Shown here: piece by piece, positions 18,614-27,983 of the stretch
Numbering within the stretch: the first letter of the stretch is position 1
How the letters are laid out: each line of letters opens with the position of its first letter
Origin: Arachnia propionica
GTDB lineage: Bacteria; Actinomycetota; Actinomycetes; Propionibacteriales; Propionibacteriaceae
NCBI RefSeq assembly: GCF_003932785.1
Contig: NZ_RQYT01000006.1
Coordinates: 1-64,000, forward strand
DNA: 64,000 nucleotides
Direction of reading: 5' to 3'
Translations under genes and position numbers: made by a program
The notes under the pieces: generated by a model
What the model was told of the DNA's origin: nothing
Databases searched by the model: none
What the model saw: the letters and a program-made list of their open reading frames with translations, nothing else

Positions 18614-19773
18614 CCGAAGGTCCCCTTCAGCCACTTGAGGAAACCTCCGTGACCCTCCGAATCGGCCTTGACATGGGTCTCGTCCCGGAGCGTGGCCAAC
18701 TGCGACAGGAGTTCGCGCTGTTTGTCGTCGAGCTTCGTGGGCGTCTCGACGATGAAGGTGATACCCAGATCGCCGCGTCCGCCACCCCGCAGTCTCGGCA
18801 CCCCCCGTCCCTTGATGGGGATCCGCGCGCCGGACTGGGTTCCCGCCGGTACCTCCACGAGGATCTTCCGATCCTCCACCGGAGAGTCCTCCCATTCGTC
18901 CTCGAGCGTGGTGACCTCCATGGTGGTGCCGAGGGCCGCAGCGGTCATGGGAACGGTCACGACGAGTTCGAGGTCGTCACCGTCGCGACGGAACCGGTCG
19001 TGCTCCTTGACGGTGAGCTGCACGTAGAGATCACCTGCGGGGCCGCCACCCCGGCCGACCTCGCCCTGCCCCTCCAGGTGGATGCGGATACCGGTGGAGA
19101 CCCCGGCGGGGATCCGCACCGAGATGGTGCGGGAGCTGCGGACCCTTCCCTCACCGGAACACTCCGTACAGGGTCGCGGGATGATGCTGCCGAATCCCTG
19201 ACAGGCGGGGCAACGCTGGGCGGTGCGGATGTCGCCGAGGAAACTCCGCTGGATGGTCGTCACCTCCCCCTGGCCGTGACAGGTGGTGCAGGTGACCGGC
19301 TGGGAGTCGGCCTCCGCTCCTCCACCCTGACACCGGGGACACACGACCGCGGTGTCGATACGGATCGGCTTGGTGCAGCCGAACACGGCCTCGTGGAGTT
19401 CGAGGCGCGCGCGGACCAGGGCGTCCTGCCCCTGACTGGTCCGGGAACGGGGGCCACGGGCGGCCTGGGCCCCGAACATGGCGTCCATGATCGTGGAGAA
19501 GTCGAAGCCGCCCCCGAAGCCGGCCGAACCGAAACCGGGGCCACCGCCGAAGCCGCGCCCCATCGGGTCGCCGCCGCGGTCGTAGACGGAACGCTTGTTC
19601 GGATCGCTGAGCACCTCGTATGCCTCCGAGAGTTCCTTGAACTTCTCGGCGGCGTCCTCTCCCTGGGCCACGTCGGGATGCACCTTCATGGCCTGCCTGC
19701 GGTAGGCCTTCTTGATCTGCTCACCGGTGGCGTCTCGATCGACGCCGAGGATCGCGTAGTAGTCCTTGCTCAT
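18610..19773 (-). CDS. dnaJ: Chaperone DnaJ
   Basis: A 387-residue type I DnaJ: J domain with HPD ([13 protein letters not shown]), a Gly/Phe-rich stretch ([19 protein letters not shown]), a four-module zinc finger ([32 protein letters not shown]) and a C-terminal substrate domain. It stimulates DnaK and presents unfolded proteins. It lies one base after hrcA in the same operon, as in the second dnaJ locus of actinobacteria, and should share CIRCE heat-shock control. Confidence 0.97.
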   Translation of the reverse strand: MSKDYYAILGVDRDATGEQIKKAYRRQAMKVHPDVAQGEDAAEKFKELSEAYEVLSDPNKRSVYDRGGDPMGRGFGGGPGFGSAGFGGGFDFSTIMDAMFGAQAARGPRSRTSQGQDALVRARLELHEAVFGCTKPIRIDTAVVCPRCQGGGAEADSQPVTCTTCHGQGEVTTIQRSFLGDIRTAQRCPACQGFGSIIPRPCTECSGEGRVRSSRTISVRIPAGVSTGIRIHLEGQGEVGRGGGPAGDLYVQLTVKEHDRFRRDGDDLELVVTVPMTAAALGTTMEVTTLEDEWEDSPVEDRKILVEVPAGTQSGARIPIKGRGVPRLRGGGRGDLGITFIVETPTKLDDKQRELLSQLATLRDETHVKADSEGHGGFLKWLKGTFG

Positions 19774-19774
19774 G

Positions 19775-20782
19775 TCAGCCTTCCGAGAGGATCCGGCTCA
19801 CGTACCGGGCGACGGCACGGACGGAGGCGATGGTCGATGGGTAGTCCATGCGTGTGGGGCCGACGACCCCCAGGGACGCGGTGTGATCGTGGCCGACCGA
19901 GTAGCCGGCCGCGACGAGGGAGGTGGACTGGAATCCCTCCGCGGTGTTCTCGGCCCCGATCCTCACCGTCACGTCGTCGGTGCCGGCCTCGTCGAGCAGC
20001 CTGAGCAGCACGACCTGTTCCTCCAACGCCTCGAGCAGCGGGCGCAGCCCTGAGGCGAAGGAGTGTCCGGCCAGGTTGGGGACCCCCGCGACGAGCACCT
20101 GGGCCACCGGCTCAGCCCCCAGCAGTTCGAGGGCGACGGCGAACAGCGGCGTGATCTCCGCACGCGTCGAGGGTTCGACCTCGTCGAGCGCCCGGGCGAG
20201 CCGACTCGCCGCGTCGGCCGCGGTGCGCCCCACGACGGCCTCCCGCAGTTTGCCGGTGGCCGTGGCCGTCGCCTCACTGCTCAGCCCCGGGAGTTCGACG
20301 ACCTGCTGGTCGACGCGGCCGGTGGAACTGACCACCATGACCATGAAGCGGCCGGGGACGAGCTGGACCAGTTCCGCATGCGCGATGGTTGTGCGTTGGG
20401 TGGTGGGGTACTGCACGACCGCCACCTGGTGGGTCAGCTGCGCCAGGAGCCGGACGGTGCGGGCCACGAGATCGTCGATGTCGAGCGCCCCGGCCATGAA
20501 GGCGTTGATGGCCCTGCGTTCCGCCGGCGACAGGGGTTTGATGGTGGCGAGACGGTCCACGAACAGCCGATACCCCTTGTCCGTGGGGATCCGGCCGGCG
20601 CTGGTGTGCGGCTGGGCGATGTAGCCCTCCTCCTCCAGCACAGCCATGTCGTTGCGGACCGTGGCGGGTGAGACCCCGAGCTGATGCCGCTCCACGAGGG
20701 CCTTGGAACCGACCGGCTCCCGGCTGGCCACGTAGTCGGTGACGATGGCCCGCAGGACCTCGAGCTTGCGATCGTCGAGCAT
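19775..20782 (-). CDS. hrcA: Heat-inducible transcription repressor HrcA
   Basis: A 335-residue repressor with an N-terminal winged helix ([50 protein letters not shown]) and a GAF-like domain. It binds CIRCE and depends on GroE for activity. ATG at 20782 follows GGGAGGTGAGG. The CIRCE element 13 bases upstream makes the hrcA-dnaJ-rsmE operon autoregulated. Confidence 0.97.
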   Translation of the reverse strand: MLDDRKLEVLRAIVTDYVASREPVGSKALVERHQLGVSPATVRNDMAVLEEEGYIAQPHTSAGRIPTDKGYRLFVDRLATIKPLSPAERRAINAFMAGALDIDDLVARTVRLLAQLTHQVAVVQYPTTQRTTIAHAELVQLVPGRFMVMVVSSTGRVDQQVVELPGLSSEATATATGKLREAVVGRTAADAASRLARALDEVEPSTRAEITPLFAVALELLGAEPVAQVLVAGVPNLAGHSFASGLRPLLEALEEQVVLLRLLDEAGTDDVTVRIGAENTAEGFQSTSLVAAGYSVGHDHTASLGVVGPTRMDYPSTIASVRAVARYVSRILSEG

Positions 20783-20795
20783 CCTCACCTCCCTC

Positions 20796-20822
20796 TTGGC
20801 ACTCGAGCCTTGCGAGTGCCAG
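20796..20822 (-). promoter_or_regulatory. CIRCE operator of the hrcA operon
   Basis: The sequence is TTGGCACTC, nine bases, GAGTGCCAG, a perfect 9-9-9 CIRCE layout (consensus TTAGCACTC-N9-GAGTGCTAA). A -10-like TACACT (20826-20821, minus) overlaps its upstream edge, so HrcA bound here would block transcription. Confidence 0.93.
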
Positions 20823-20879
20823 TGTAGTGGACCTCGGGCGGGGGTCATGTCATGACGGGCCCGGGTAGGCTCTGCCCCC

Positions 20880-21710
20880 ATGACCGGCTTCACAGAAGGA
20901 CCCTGGCGGCGTGTCGCCGAGCGCGTGTTCGTCGCCCGCTGCGAACCCCACGGCGTCAACATCGGGCTCGTCGTCGGCGACGACCGCGCGGCCCTCGTCG
21001 ACGCGGGATCCAGCCCCGCCCAGGGGGCGGCGCTGCTCGCGTCCGCCCGGGAACAGGCCGGGGTCGAGGTCAGCCACGTCGTGGTCACCCACGCCCACCA
21101 CGACCACTGGTTCGGCATCGCCGGGATGACGGGGGTGGTCAGCATCGCCCACGAGGACCTGCTCGCCGCCCCGGAGACCGAGGTGGTGGCGGCCGCCCAT
21201 GAGGTGGGGATGGCCGTCCTGCCCGAACCGGACGTCACCCTCACCCTCATGCGTGCCGTCGACCTCGGCGGGGTCCGCCTGGAGATCCTCCACTTCGGGC
21301 CGGCCCACACCCGCACCGATCTCTTCGTCGTCGTGCCGGGTCAGGATGTCATCTTCACCGGGGACACCATCGAGTCAGATCAGGATCCCTGCATCTCCGA
21401 GTCCACGGATCTCGCCTCCTGGCCCACCGCCCTCGACGGGGTGCTGGGGGCCTCCGGGGAGGCCACCCGGTTCGTGCCCGGGCACGGCCCCGTCGTGGAC
21501 CGGGAGTTCTGCTTCCGGCAACGCGCCCAGCTGGCCATGCTCCACGGCACCGCCGATTCCCTGTACCGGCAGGGGCGCACGGTCGAGGAGGCGCTGGGCT
21601 CCGCGGAGTGGCCCTTCGGGCCCGACACCGTGAGGGCTGCCCTCGACCACGTGTGGGCGACACTGACCCGGCAGGGTGTGCCTGCGCGTCGCACCCTACC
21701 CCTGGTGTGA
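20880..21710 (+). CDS. MBL-fold metallo-hydrolase
   Basis: A 276-residue metallo-beta-lactamase fold protein. The metal motif is THAHHDHWFG (HxHxDH), followed by FGPAHTRTDLF, FTGDTIE and VPGHGP, giving a two-metal site. The substrate is unknown; the general form suits a thioester hydrolase or a quorum-quenching-type lactonase, but nothing here decides. Its 3' end overlaps the inositol-phosphatase-like gene by 15 bases. Confidence 0.85.
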   Translation: MTGFTEGPWRRVAERVFVARCEPHGVNIGLVVGDDRAALVDAGSSPAQGAALLASAREQAGVEVSHVVVTHAHHDHWFGIAGMTGVVSIAHEDLLAAPETEVVAAAHEVGMAVLPEPDVTLTLMRAVDLGGVRLEILHFGPAHTRTDLFVVVPGQDVIFTGDTIESDQDPCISESTDLASWPTALDGVLGASGEATRFVPGHGPVVDREFCFRQRAQLAMLHGTADSLYRQGRTVEEALGSAEWPFGPDTVRAALDHVWATLTRQGVPARRTLPLV

Positions 21711-22493
21711 CCCCCGCGGTTCCGCGGGCCAACGCTGCTGGGCCGTGATCCAGGTGAGGGTGTCGTTGGCGACCATGAGGCCGCGGGACCGGGACGAGAC
21801 GGTGTAGGCGAGGCCGTCCATGGTCCTCGCCACTCCCCCGGCCTCCGTCACCATGAGGCAGCCGGCCAGATGGTCCCACGGATGCATCGAGGTGTAGAAG
21901 ACGAAGTCGAACTCACCGTGGAGGATTGACGGGTAGTCGAAGGCGCAGGAGAAGTTGGTCCGTCTGACGGGGCTCAGCGCCCCGTCCGCGGTGAACCCCT
22001 GCAGCCGGTCCTTCGACGACGCCCCGAGCGGCAGCCGATCAGGGCGTTCGGCGACGAGCGGCGAACCGTTGAGCAGGACCCCTGCACCGCGCTCGACCGT
22101 GTAGCCACGGCCGGTCCGGGGCTGCCAGATCCAGCCGCGGGTGGTCACCCCGCCCCGGGTCTCGGCGAGCATCACCCCGTGCTCGTCCCTGCCCCGCACG
22201 AAGTTCCTGGTCCCGTCGATGGGGTCGATGACGAAGGCGTGATCCGCATTGGGAATCCGCCACCGCAGCTCCGGCCGGGAGAACACCGTCTCCTCGCCGA
22301 CGATGAGCGCGTCGGGGTAGATCCTGGCGAGGGCCTCGGTGAGGTGGGCCTCCGCCTCCTTGTCGGCGATGGTGACGAGGTCGCCGGGGCTCGACTTCGA
22401 TGAGATGTCCCCCTCTTCCAGGGCGCGGAAGCGGGGATTGATGACCGCCTCGGCGGTCTCCTTCATCAGGTCGAGGATGGCTTCGGTGTCCAT
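21696..22493 (-). CDS. Inositol monophosphatase family protein (possible histidinol-phosphatase)
   Basis: A 265-residue Mg-dependent phosphatase. GEETVF supplies the first metal ligand, DPIDGTRNFVRG the main metal-binding motif, and HPWDHLAGCLMVTEAGG the second. Actinobacterial members include HisN, which removes phosphate from histidinol phosphate, and inositol phosphatases; the substrate cannot be set from the sequence. ATG at 22493, complete length. Confidence 0.85.
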   Translation of the reverse strand: MDTEAILDLMKETAEAVINPRFRALEEGDISSKSSPGDLVTIADKEAEAHLTEALARIYPDALIVGEETVFSRPELRWRIPNADHAFVIDPIDGTRNFVRGRDEHGVMLAETRGGVTTRGWIWQPRTGRGYTVERGAGVLLNGSPLVAERPDRLPLGASSKDRLQGFTADGALSPVRRTNFSCAFDYPSILHGEFDFVFYTSMHPWDHLAGCLMVTEAGGVARTMDGLAYTVSSRSRGLMVANDTLTWITAQQRWPAEPRGSHQG

Positions 22494-22516
22494 GAACCCT
22501 CACCCTATCCCGATGC

Positions 22517-23362
22517 TCAGTCCCGCTCGATGTGGTCCTGCGTCACGAAATCGATGAGCATCTCCATCCGCTGGTTGAGCTGCGGCTCCAGATCCCGCCA
22601 GGTCCTCACCCGGGCGAGCATGGCCTGCCAGGCGCGGGCGACGTCGGCCTGATCGGCGTGCGGGAGCCCCAGTGCCTTGAGGGTGCCCTTCTTGAAGTCC
22701 TGGTCCATCGGCACGACGGGCCATTGCTTGCGCCCGATGCGTTCGGGTCTGATCGCCTGCCAGATGTCGATGAACTCGTGACCCGTGACGAGGACGACCT
22801 CGCCGTAACCGGCCCGCGAGACCTCTTTCGCGATCCGGGACTCCTTGCTGCCCGGGACGAGATGGTCGACGAGCACCCCCAGCCGCCGTCCGGGTTGCGG
22901 GGCGAACTCCTCGACGATGGCCGGGAGGTCGTCGATCCCACCGAGGTACTCGACGACGACGCCGACGTGGCGCAGGTCGTCCCCCCACACCTTCTCGACG
23001 AGTTCCGCGTCGTGACGGCCCTCCACGTAGATCCGGCTGGGCAGTGCCACCCGCGCCCTCGCGGGCTCCTCGCCCACCCTGGACCCGGAGGCGGTGTAGC
23101 GCGGCCGGGACACGCCGCCCCGCATGGGCGCCCTCAGGGCGACCGGTTGACCCTCGAGCAGAAAGCCCGGCCCGAACGGGAAACTGCGACGCCGCCCCTT
23201 GCGGTCCTCCAGGACCACGATCCCGTTCTCCCAGCCGACCACCGCACCGCAGAACTCCCCGACCTCGACCACCATGTCCTTCTCGACGGGGACGTCCCGG
23301 GTCTGCTTGAGGTGGGCCCTCTGCCAGCCCGGCTTGAGCACGTCGTCGGGGTATCGCTGCAC
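22517..23362 (-). CDS. DUF3097 family protein
   Basis: A 281-residue protein widely kept in actinobacteria, function unknown. The N-terminal part holds a small beta-rich domain (GAVVGWENGIVVLEDRKG). The middle resembles a Toprim-like fold: RIYVEGRHDAELVEKVWGDDL and GVLVDHLVPGSKESRIA, with conserved acidic residues. No membrane span. It is probably a nucleic-acid-acting protein by fold, which is inference only. Confidence 0.82.
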   Translation of the reverse strand: MQRYPDDVLKPGWQRAHLKQTRDVPVEKDMVVEVGEFCGAVVGWENGIVVLEDRKGRRRSFPFGPGFLLEGQPVALRAPMRGGVSRPRYTASGSRVGEEPARARVALPSRIYVEGRHDAELVEKVWGDDLRHVGVVVEYLGGIDDLPAIVEEFAPQPGRRLGVLVDHLVPGSKESRIAKEVSRAGYGEVVLVTGHEFIDIWQAIRPERIGRKQWPVVPMDQDFKKGTLKALGLPHADQADVARAWQAMLARVRTWRDLEPQLNQRMEMLIDFVTQDHIERD

Positions 23363-23380
23363 CCGATCACCTTACAGCGC

Positions 23381-23414
23381 GGTGCCCGGCCGTGCGGGGA
23401 CACGACCGGGCACC
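23381..23414 (-). terminator. Hairpin after the GntR-ABC operon
   Basis: Arms GGTGCCCGG (23381-23389) and CCGGGCACC (23406-23414) are perfectly complementary, and an inner CGTG/CACG pair extends the stem to 13 bp with one mismatch. It lies 15 bases after the permease stop and before the DUF3097 start. No U-tract follows, as is common for GC-rich actinobacterial terminators. Confidence 0.55.
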
Positions 23415-23428
23415 CCTGAGGTCCTGGA

Positions 23429-24244
23429 TCAGCGCAGTGAGATCTGCCGGTCCCACACGTGCCTCATCCAGAGGAGGATGACCACGACGCAGGCGATGAG
23501 GGTGACCACCCACCCCAGGGGCAGGAAGAACGTGTCGGTGTTCCGGCCGATCATGGCCAGGATGTTCACGACCTGCACCTGGTGTCCTGCCCCCGTGTCC
23601 GTGTAGGCCAACGGGATCAGCAGGGAGAGGAGGCCAAGGAGTTGGAAGACGAATCCCGAGACGATCCAGACGAGCACCGGCCCAGCGGCCCCCAGGCCCA
23701 CCAACCGCGGCGAGCTACCCAGGGATGCCGCGAAGTAGAGGTTGAACTGGTTGGCGGCATTCCCCAACCACAGGAGCAGGAACACGGCCACGAGGTGCCA
23801 CGGCTCGGTGTGCTGGGCGATGACCTCCAGTGCCTGGCGGAGCGCGGCCAGACCGTCGGCTCCGGGCATGAATGCCGGGGTGAGGAAGATGATCGACACC
23901 AAGGCCATGACCGCCATCCAGATGGAGGCGAATGCCGCCACCGCGGCGGCCCACAGGAGGCGCGCCCGGAGGATCACCCGGCCGGGAAGGGGCAGGCTGT
24001 GGGTGAGGTAGCCCTGCTGCCCGAACCCGGTCGACCAGAAGTCGCGGGCCAGGTACACCTGGAGTCCGAAGGTCGTGCCACCCAGCAGGGTCACGACGAT
24101 CACCATTCCCATCTGGGACAGCACCGGGATGTTGGACGCCGCGAGCAACCCGGCGGTGAGGATCGACACCGCCGCGACGCCGTAGACGGCTGCGATGGCG
24201 GGCAGGGTGCGCCGTACTTCGTGCTTGATCAGTGTGCCGACCAT
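23429..24244 (-). CDS. ABC transporter permease (YtrC/D-like)
   Basis: A 271-residue hydrophobic protein with about six spans (for example IAAVYGVAAVSILTAGLLA and MGMVIVVTLLGGTTFGLQV), no signal peptide and no strong family motif. Its first 16 bases overlap the ATPase gene upstream, which identifies it as the membrane partner. With the GntR regulator it resembles YtrA-type operons that respond to cell-envelope stress or export small molecules; the substrate is unknown. Confidence 0.75.
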   Translation of the reverse strand: MVGTLIKHEVRRTLPAIAAVYGVAAVSILTAGLLAASNIPVLSQMGMVIVVTLLGGTTFGLQVYLARDFWSTGFGQQGYLTHSLPLPGRVILRARLLWAAAVAAFASIWMAVMALVSIIFLTPAFMPGADGLAALRQALEVIAQHTEPWHLVAVFLLLWLGNAANQFNLYFAASLGSSPRLVGLGAAGPVLVWIVSGFVFQLLGLLSLLIPLAYTDTGAGHQVQVVNILAMIGRNTDTFFLPLGWVVTLIACVVVILLWMRHVWDRQISLR

Positions 24245-24936
24245 GAGTATGCCTTCCGGAAGAGAGCGTCGATGCTGAGGTTGTGGGTGGCGCGCAGGTC
24301 GTCGACCTCACCGCTGAGGAGGACCTTGCCCCTGCGCATCATGACCACCGAGTCGAGGATGGGCTCGAGGTCGTGGATGAGATGGGTGGAGATGAGGACC
24401 AGGGCGTCCTCCTCGAGGTTGCGGACGATCCCCTGGAGGATCACCTCGCGAGCGGCCGGATCGACCCCGGAGATGGGTTCGTCCAGAAGGAAGACCCGTG
24501 CGCGACGGGACATGGCGAGGGCCACCTGGGCCTTCTCGCGCATCCCCTTGCTCATGTTCTTCAGCTTCATGTCGGTGTCGAGTCCGAAGAACTCGGCCGT
24601 GTCCCTGGCCCTGTCGGCCTGGAAATCGCCGAAGAAGTCGCCGTGGAACTGGATGCACCGTTCGAGGGTGCTGCCGAGGGCGAGGAAGCTCGCATCAGGG
24701 AGGAAGCTCACCTGGGCCTTCGACTCGGGGCCGGGGACGTGACCGCACACCTCGACCTCACCCTCGTGGTCCTGCATGACCCCGGCGAGGATCTTGAGCA
24801 GCGTGGTCTTGCCACAGCCGTTCTCACCGAGGAGACCGACGATCCGGCCTCCGGTGAGCTCCAGATCCAAGGAGTCGAGGGCCGCGAGCGACCCGAACCG
24901 TTTGGTGAGCGAGTGCGCACGGATGAGGGCGTTCAT
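24229..24936 (-). CDS. ABC transporter ATP-binding protein (YtrB-like)
   Basis: A 235-residue ATPase with Walker A GENGCGKTT, Walker B VFLLDEPISGVDP, and switch histidine STHLIHD. The signature reads MSKGMREKAQ in place of LSGGQ, typical for this subgroup of exporters. ATG at 24936 overlaps the GntR stop as ATGA; a GTG at 24948 would add four residues. Confidence 0.9.
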   Translation of the reverse strand: MNALIRAHSLTKRFGSLAALDSLDLELTGGRIVGLLGENGCGKTTLLKILAGVMQDHEGEVEVCGHVPGPESKAQVSFLPDASFLALGSTLERCIQFHGDFFGDFQADRARDTAEFFGLDTDMKLKNMSKGMREKAQVALAMSRRARVFLLDEPISGVDPAAREVILQGIVRNLEEDALVLISTHLIHDLEPILDSVVMMRRGKVLLSGEVDDLRATHNLSIDALFRKAYSWSAH

Positions 24937-25292
24937 GTGAGGTGCCACCTTTCTGTGACGAGTTGGACGGCGTCGTCGCCGGTGAGTCCGACGCCTTGAC
25001 AGCGAGCGATGAAGTCATCCGCAGCCGACGCGGCGAGGTCCCTGCGGAGTGCCGAGATGACGGTGTGGTCGTCGGTGATGAAGCGGCCGACGGCTCGTTC
25101 GGATCGGCACAGGCCGTCGCGTTCCATCTCCGCGAGGGTGCGCTGCACGGTGTTGGGGTTGACCCCCAGGTCGAGTGCGAGTTCGCGCACGCCGGGGATC
25201 TGCACCCCGGCCGGCCAGTATCCGACGGCGATGCGTCGGGAGAACTCCTGCTTCAACTGGAGCCAGATCGGCCTGCTCGGGTCGAAGTCCAC
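24933..25292 (-). CDS. GntR family regulator (YtrA-like)
   Basis: A 119-residue repressor: an N-terminal GntR winged helix (PIWLQLKQEFSRRIAVG, GVRELALDLGVNPNTVQRTL) and a short two-helix dimerisation tail, the YtrA layout with no ligand domain. GTG at 25292 follows GGAAGGAGG. A perfect 22-bp palindrome 21 bases upstream is the likely operator, so the regulator-ABC operon is autorepressed. Confidence 0.92.
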   Translation of the reverse strand: MDFDPSRPIWLQLKQEFSRRIAVGYWPAGVQIPGVRELALDLGVNPNTVQRTLAEMERDGLCRSERAVGRFITDDHTVISALRRDLAASAADDFIARCQGVGLTGDDAVQLVTERWHLT

Positions 25293-25312
25293 ATCCCCCT
25301 CCTTCCGTATCG

Positions 25313-25334
25313 CTGTATTAAGTACTTAATACAG
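25313..25334 (-). promoter_or_regulatory. GntR/YtrA-type operator palindrome
   Basis: The half-site CTGTATTAAGT (25313-25323) is followed directly by its exact reverse complement ACTTAATACAG (25324-25334), a gapless 22-bp palindrome. It is conspicuously AT-rich in GC-rich surroundings and lies just before the gntR start. Confidence 0.8.
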
Positions 25335-25395
25335 TAGCACAGTGACGGGTCGTGTCACGGCGTTGGCGGAACCACGGTCGCGGGCAGTCCCGTCG

Positions 25396-26076
25396 TCAGC
25401 AGGAGGGACGGATGCTGAGGTTCTCCACGGCAGCGCTGGGGGGCGTGTCGACGGCGAGCCTCACGGCCGCCGCCACGGAGGCCGGGGACACGTATCGGGA
25501 ACCGTCGTAGTCGGCGTGGCCCTCTGCGGCCCGGAGCTGGCGCTGCATGTCGGTGTCCGTGCGCCCCGGGTGGATCGAGCACACCCGTACCCGCCCGCGC
25601 AGTTCCTCACGCAGGGCGTCGGTGAGGGCCCGCAGTGCGAACTTGGATCCGGCGTAGACCGCTCCTCCGGGGGAGGAGGTGAACCCGGAACCGGAGTTGA
25701 TGGCCACGACCTGCCCCCGGGCGGCCTCGAGGGCGGGCACCAGGATGCGGGTCAGGTCGGCGACTGCGAACACGTTGGTCTCGAACACCTCACGCCACGT
25801 CGAGCGGGTGAGCTCGGCGACACGGCCGGTTCCGAGAACCCCGGCCGAGTGCACGAGCACGTCCAGACGATCGATGCCGACGCAGGCGGCGGCCACGGCG
25901 TCCTCGTCGGCGAGGTCGACGACGAAGGGGGCCGCGTCGGGAAGCTCAGCCACGACCCGGGCGACGGACTCCGAAGTGCGGCCACCCACGAGGATGCGAT
26001 GAGTGCTGGACAGTTCCCGGGCGATGGCCAGACCGATTCCGCGAGAGGCCCCGGTGACGAGGGCAAGAGGTTTCAT
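25396..26076 (-). CDS. SDR family oxidoreductase
   Basis: A 226-residue classical short-chain dehydrogenase: the cofactor loop TGASRGIG at residues 8-15, the catalytic serine in INSGSGF and the YxxxK in VYAGSKFA. The SDR asparagine region reads LVHSAGVLG, where NAG is usual. The substrate is unknown. It sits 10 bases after the NAD-kinase-like gene and so is the third gene of the SPFH operon. A link to NAD(P) use is suggested by the neighbours. Confidence 0.87.
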   Translation of the reverse strand: MKPLALVTGASRGIGLAIARELSSTHRILVGGRTSESVARVVAELPDAAPFVVDLADEDAVAAACVGIDRLDVLVHSAGVLGTGRVAELTRSTWREVFETNVFAVADLTRILVPALEAARGQVVAINSGSGFTSSPGGAVYAGSKFALRALTDALREELRGRVRVCSIHPGRTDTDMQRQLRAAEGHADYDGSRYVSPASVAAAVRLAVDTPPSAAVENLSIRPSC

Positions 26077-26085
26077 GCCCCCAAC

Positions 26086-26958
26086 CTATCCCTGCCCGGC
26101 CACAAGCCTCAGGCAGGTCTCGGAGAGTCCGATCGTGACTCGCTGCCCCCATTCGAGTCGGAGGAAGTCGGATTCGAGCCCGTCGCCGAAGACGACGAGG
26201 CGCCCACGGGAGACGAGCTCGACCCTCTCCCCTGCCGCCCGGAGGCCGCCCACAAGGCTCGCCGCCCTGCCGCCCTGGGGCCACGGCTCCCTCACGAAGT
26301 ACGCGAACTCCTCCGCCGTCGGGCCGGGAAGGTCGAAGTCCGGGCGGTTCTGGAGCCACAGTGACGCCAGCCACCCGGAGGCACCGGTTCCGGTGCCGAC
26401 GATGACCCCCGAGGAGGACTGCTCCTCCCACTCCCCGGCCACGCCGAGTGCGTAACGGGACGACTGGTGTCCCCGGTCGCCGATGTAGACCTCGTTGAGG
26501 GCCCGGAGCTGCTGCCCGTCGTCGAGGACCGCCTCCACGAGGTGCCTCTCCTCGACGGGTCCCGGCTCCTCCAGCACACGGCGCAGCGTGCCGAGGGAGT
26601 GACCACACAGCGGCCCCCTCCCGGAGGGGTTGATGCCCGCGACGGGCTGTCCGTCGAGATATTTGGCGACGTTGGCGACGAGCCCGTCCTGCCCCACGAC
26701 GACGATCAGGTCGTCGGCCTCGAAGAGGAAGCGGGAGAGCATGGAGCGTTCCACCACCGCGTTGCGCCAATCACTGGGCGTGAGCGCCACCACCTCCTCG
26801 AGGGTGCGCCGCTGGGCGCGATCCACATCCTGGAGCGGGGCCAGGGCCTGGCCGCGGGAGGCGAGGAAGAACTCCACCGCCCCGAGGGTGGCGTGGCGAG
26901 CGAGGAGTTCCTCGAGTTCGGTGTGGCGGTGCACGACCACCAGTCGCGGGGCGCTCAT
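26086..26958 (-). CDS. NAD kinase-fold protein (divergent)
   Basis: A 290-residue protein with the ATP-NAD kinase fold. The usual GGDGT loop reads GQDGLVANVAKYL. The NE motif is kept (ALNEVYIGDRGHQSS), and VIVGTGTGASGWLASLWL matches the phosphate-binding segment. The divergent loop suggests altered donor use or a sensing role rather than the housekeeping NadK, but kinase activity is not excluded. The start ATG at 26958 overlaps the SPFH gene stop as ATGA. The NUDIX regulator next door supports a role in NAD or a related nucleotide. Confidence 0.8.
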   Translation of the reverse strand: MSAPRLVVVHRHTELEELLARHATLGAVEFFLASRGQALAPLQDVDRAQRRTLEEVVALTPSDWRNAVVERSMLSRFLFEADDLIVVVGQDGLVANVAKYLDGQPVAGINPSGRGPLCGHSLGTLRRVLEEPGPVEERHLVEAVLDDGQQLRALNEVYIGDRGHQSSRYALGVAGEWEEQSSSGVIVGTGTGASGWLASLWLQNRPDFDLPGPTAEEFAYFVREPWPQGGRAASLVGGLRAAGERVELVSRGRLVVFGDGLESDFLRLEWGQRVTIGLSETCLRLVAGQG

Positions 26959-27893
26959 GCCCGGGCACCGTCGACGAGGTTTCGGATGGCGCTGCCCAGC
27001 ATGTCGGGTGTGACGGTGAGGGCGTCGATCCTGGGGAGCACCCCGGCCAGTTCGGGGAGCAGGGCTGCGATGATCGCCACCCGGTCGGCGCTGCCGAGGG
27101 TCTCCAGCCTGGCCGCCAGTGCCTCCCGTTCGGACTCGGCGAGGAGTCGGTTGCGCTCCACGGTCTGTTCGGTGCGACGGCGCTCGTTGGCTCCCTCGAG
27201 TTCCACCAGTTCCGCCTGGCGTCTCGCCAGTTCGGTGCGGTTGTTCAGCTCGTTCTCCTTGATGGCTCGTTCCCGCTCGACGGCCTGGGCGCGACGCTCG
27301 TAGGTGGCCCGGTCAGCCTCGGCCTGGGCGGCCTCCCGGGTGACGGTCTGGAATGCCCGCTCCAGATCCTCGTCGGCCCGCAGGGACAGCACGCGCGCCT
27401 CGAGCACCGCGATGCCCACCGCCGCGAGGTCCGCTGCGTTCTCGAGTCCGGCAGCCAGCCCCGTCCCCACCTGTTCGAATCCTGTGGCGAGGACCGTCTC
27501 GAGCGTGGCTCGGCCGACGGTCTCGGCCACGATCTGCTGGATGCGCTCGACGATTCGGGTCTGGACGGCCTGGAGCGGGGACCCGGTCCAGGACCCGGTG
27601 GCGTGGTCGATGGCGAAGTCGAAGCGTCGGGCAACGAGGTCGGCGTCGAGCAGGCGGACGACCAGTGCCATCTGGACGGTGATCTCCTGGCGGTCGGAGG
27701 TGAGACCCCGGACGATGCTGCCGAAACTGAGGTCCTCCAGCGGGACCTCGGCCAGGGCGGTACCCAACGGACTGAACCAGGTGGCGGCCCCAGCTCCGAG
27801 GGAGCGGATTCGGCCACCCCTGGCGATGAGCAGTTCAGAGTTGGTGTCGACGGTGACGTGGGACAGGAACGGGTACCTGCGGATGGTGGCCAT
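26955..27893 (-). CDS. SPFH/Band 7 domain protein
   Basis: A 312-residue protein with an SPFH domain (about residues 10-190), then a charged coiled coil (about 195-260, with RAIKENELNNRTELARRQAE). The C-terminal tail, LLPELAGVLPRIDALTVTP, may pack as a cap. There is no clear N-terminal membrane helix, so a cytoplasmic or peripheral assembly is likely. ATG at 27893 has GGGAG upstream. It heads the SPFH-NadK-like-SDR operon, divergent from the NUDIX regulator. SPFH proteins form oligomeric scaffolds; the ligand here is unknown. Confidence 0.85.
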   Translation of the reverse strand: MATIRRYPFLSHVTVDTNSELLIARGGRIRSLGAGAATWFSPLGTALAEVPLEDLSFGSIVRGLTSDRQEITVQMALVVRLLDADLVARRFDFAIDHATGSWTGSPLQAVQTRIVERIQQIVAETVGRATLETVLATGFEQVGTGLAAGLENAADLAAVGIAVLEARVLSLRADEDLERAFQTVTREAAQAEADRATYERRAQAVERERAIKENELNNRTELARRQAELVELEGANERRRTEQTVERNRLLAESEREALAARLETLGSADRVAIIAALLPELAGVLPRIDALTVTPDMLGSAIRNLVDGARA

Positions 27894-27923
27894 GGCTTCA
27901 CTCCCTTCTTTTTTGTTGGAGTG

Positions 27924-27960
27924 ACAATATTCTTCGGTAAGATTACTGTCAAGTTGACAG
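27924..27960 (-). promoter_or_regulatory. SPFH operon promoter with operator inverted repeat
   Basis: The inverted repeat CTGTCAAGTTGACAG (27946-27960) has perfect 7-base arms around one base. On the minus strand its left arm contains TTGACA (27952-27947), spaced 17 bases from TATTGT (27929-27924), a fair promoter for the SPFH operon. On the plus strand a TATAGT at 27972-27977 lies six bases before the NUDIX GTG, suggesting a leaderless message. A regulator bound to the repeat would cover the -35 region of the SPFH promoter and could influence both directions. Confidence 0.65.
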
Positions 27961-27983
27961 GATATGTCGGGTATAGTGATGGC

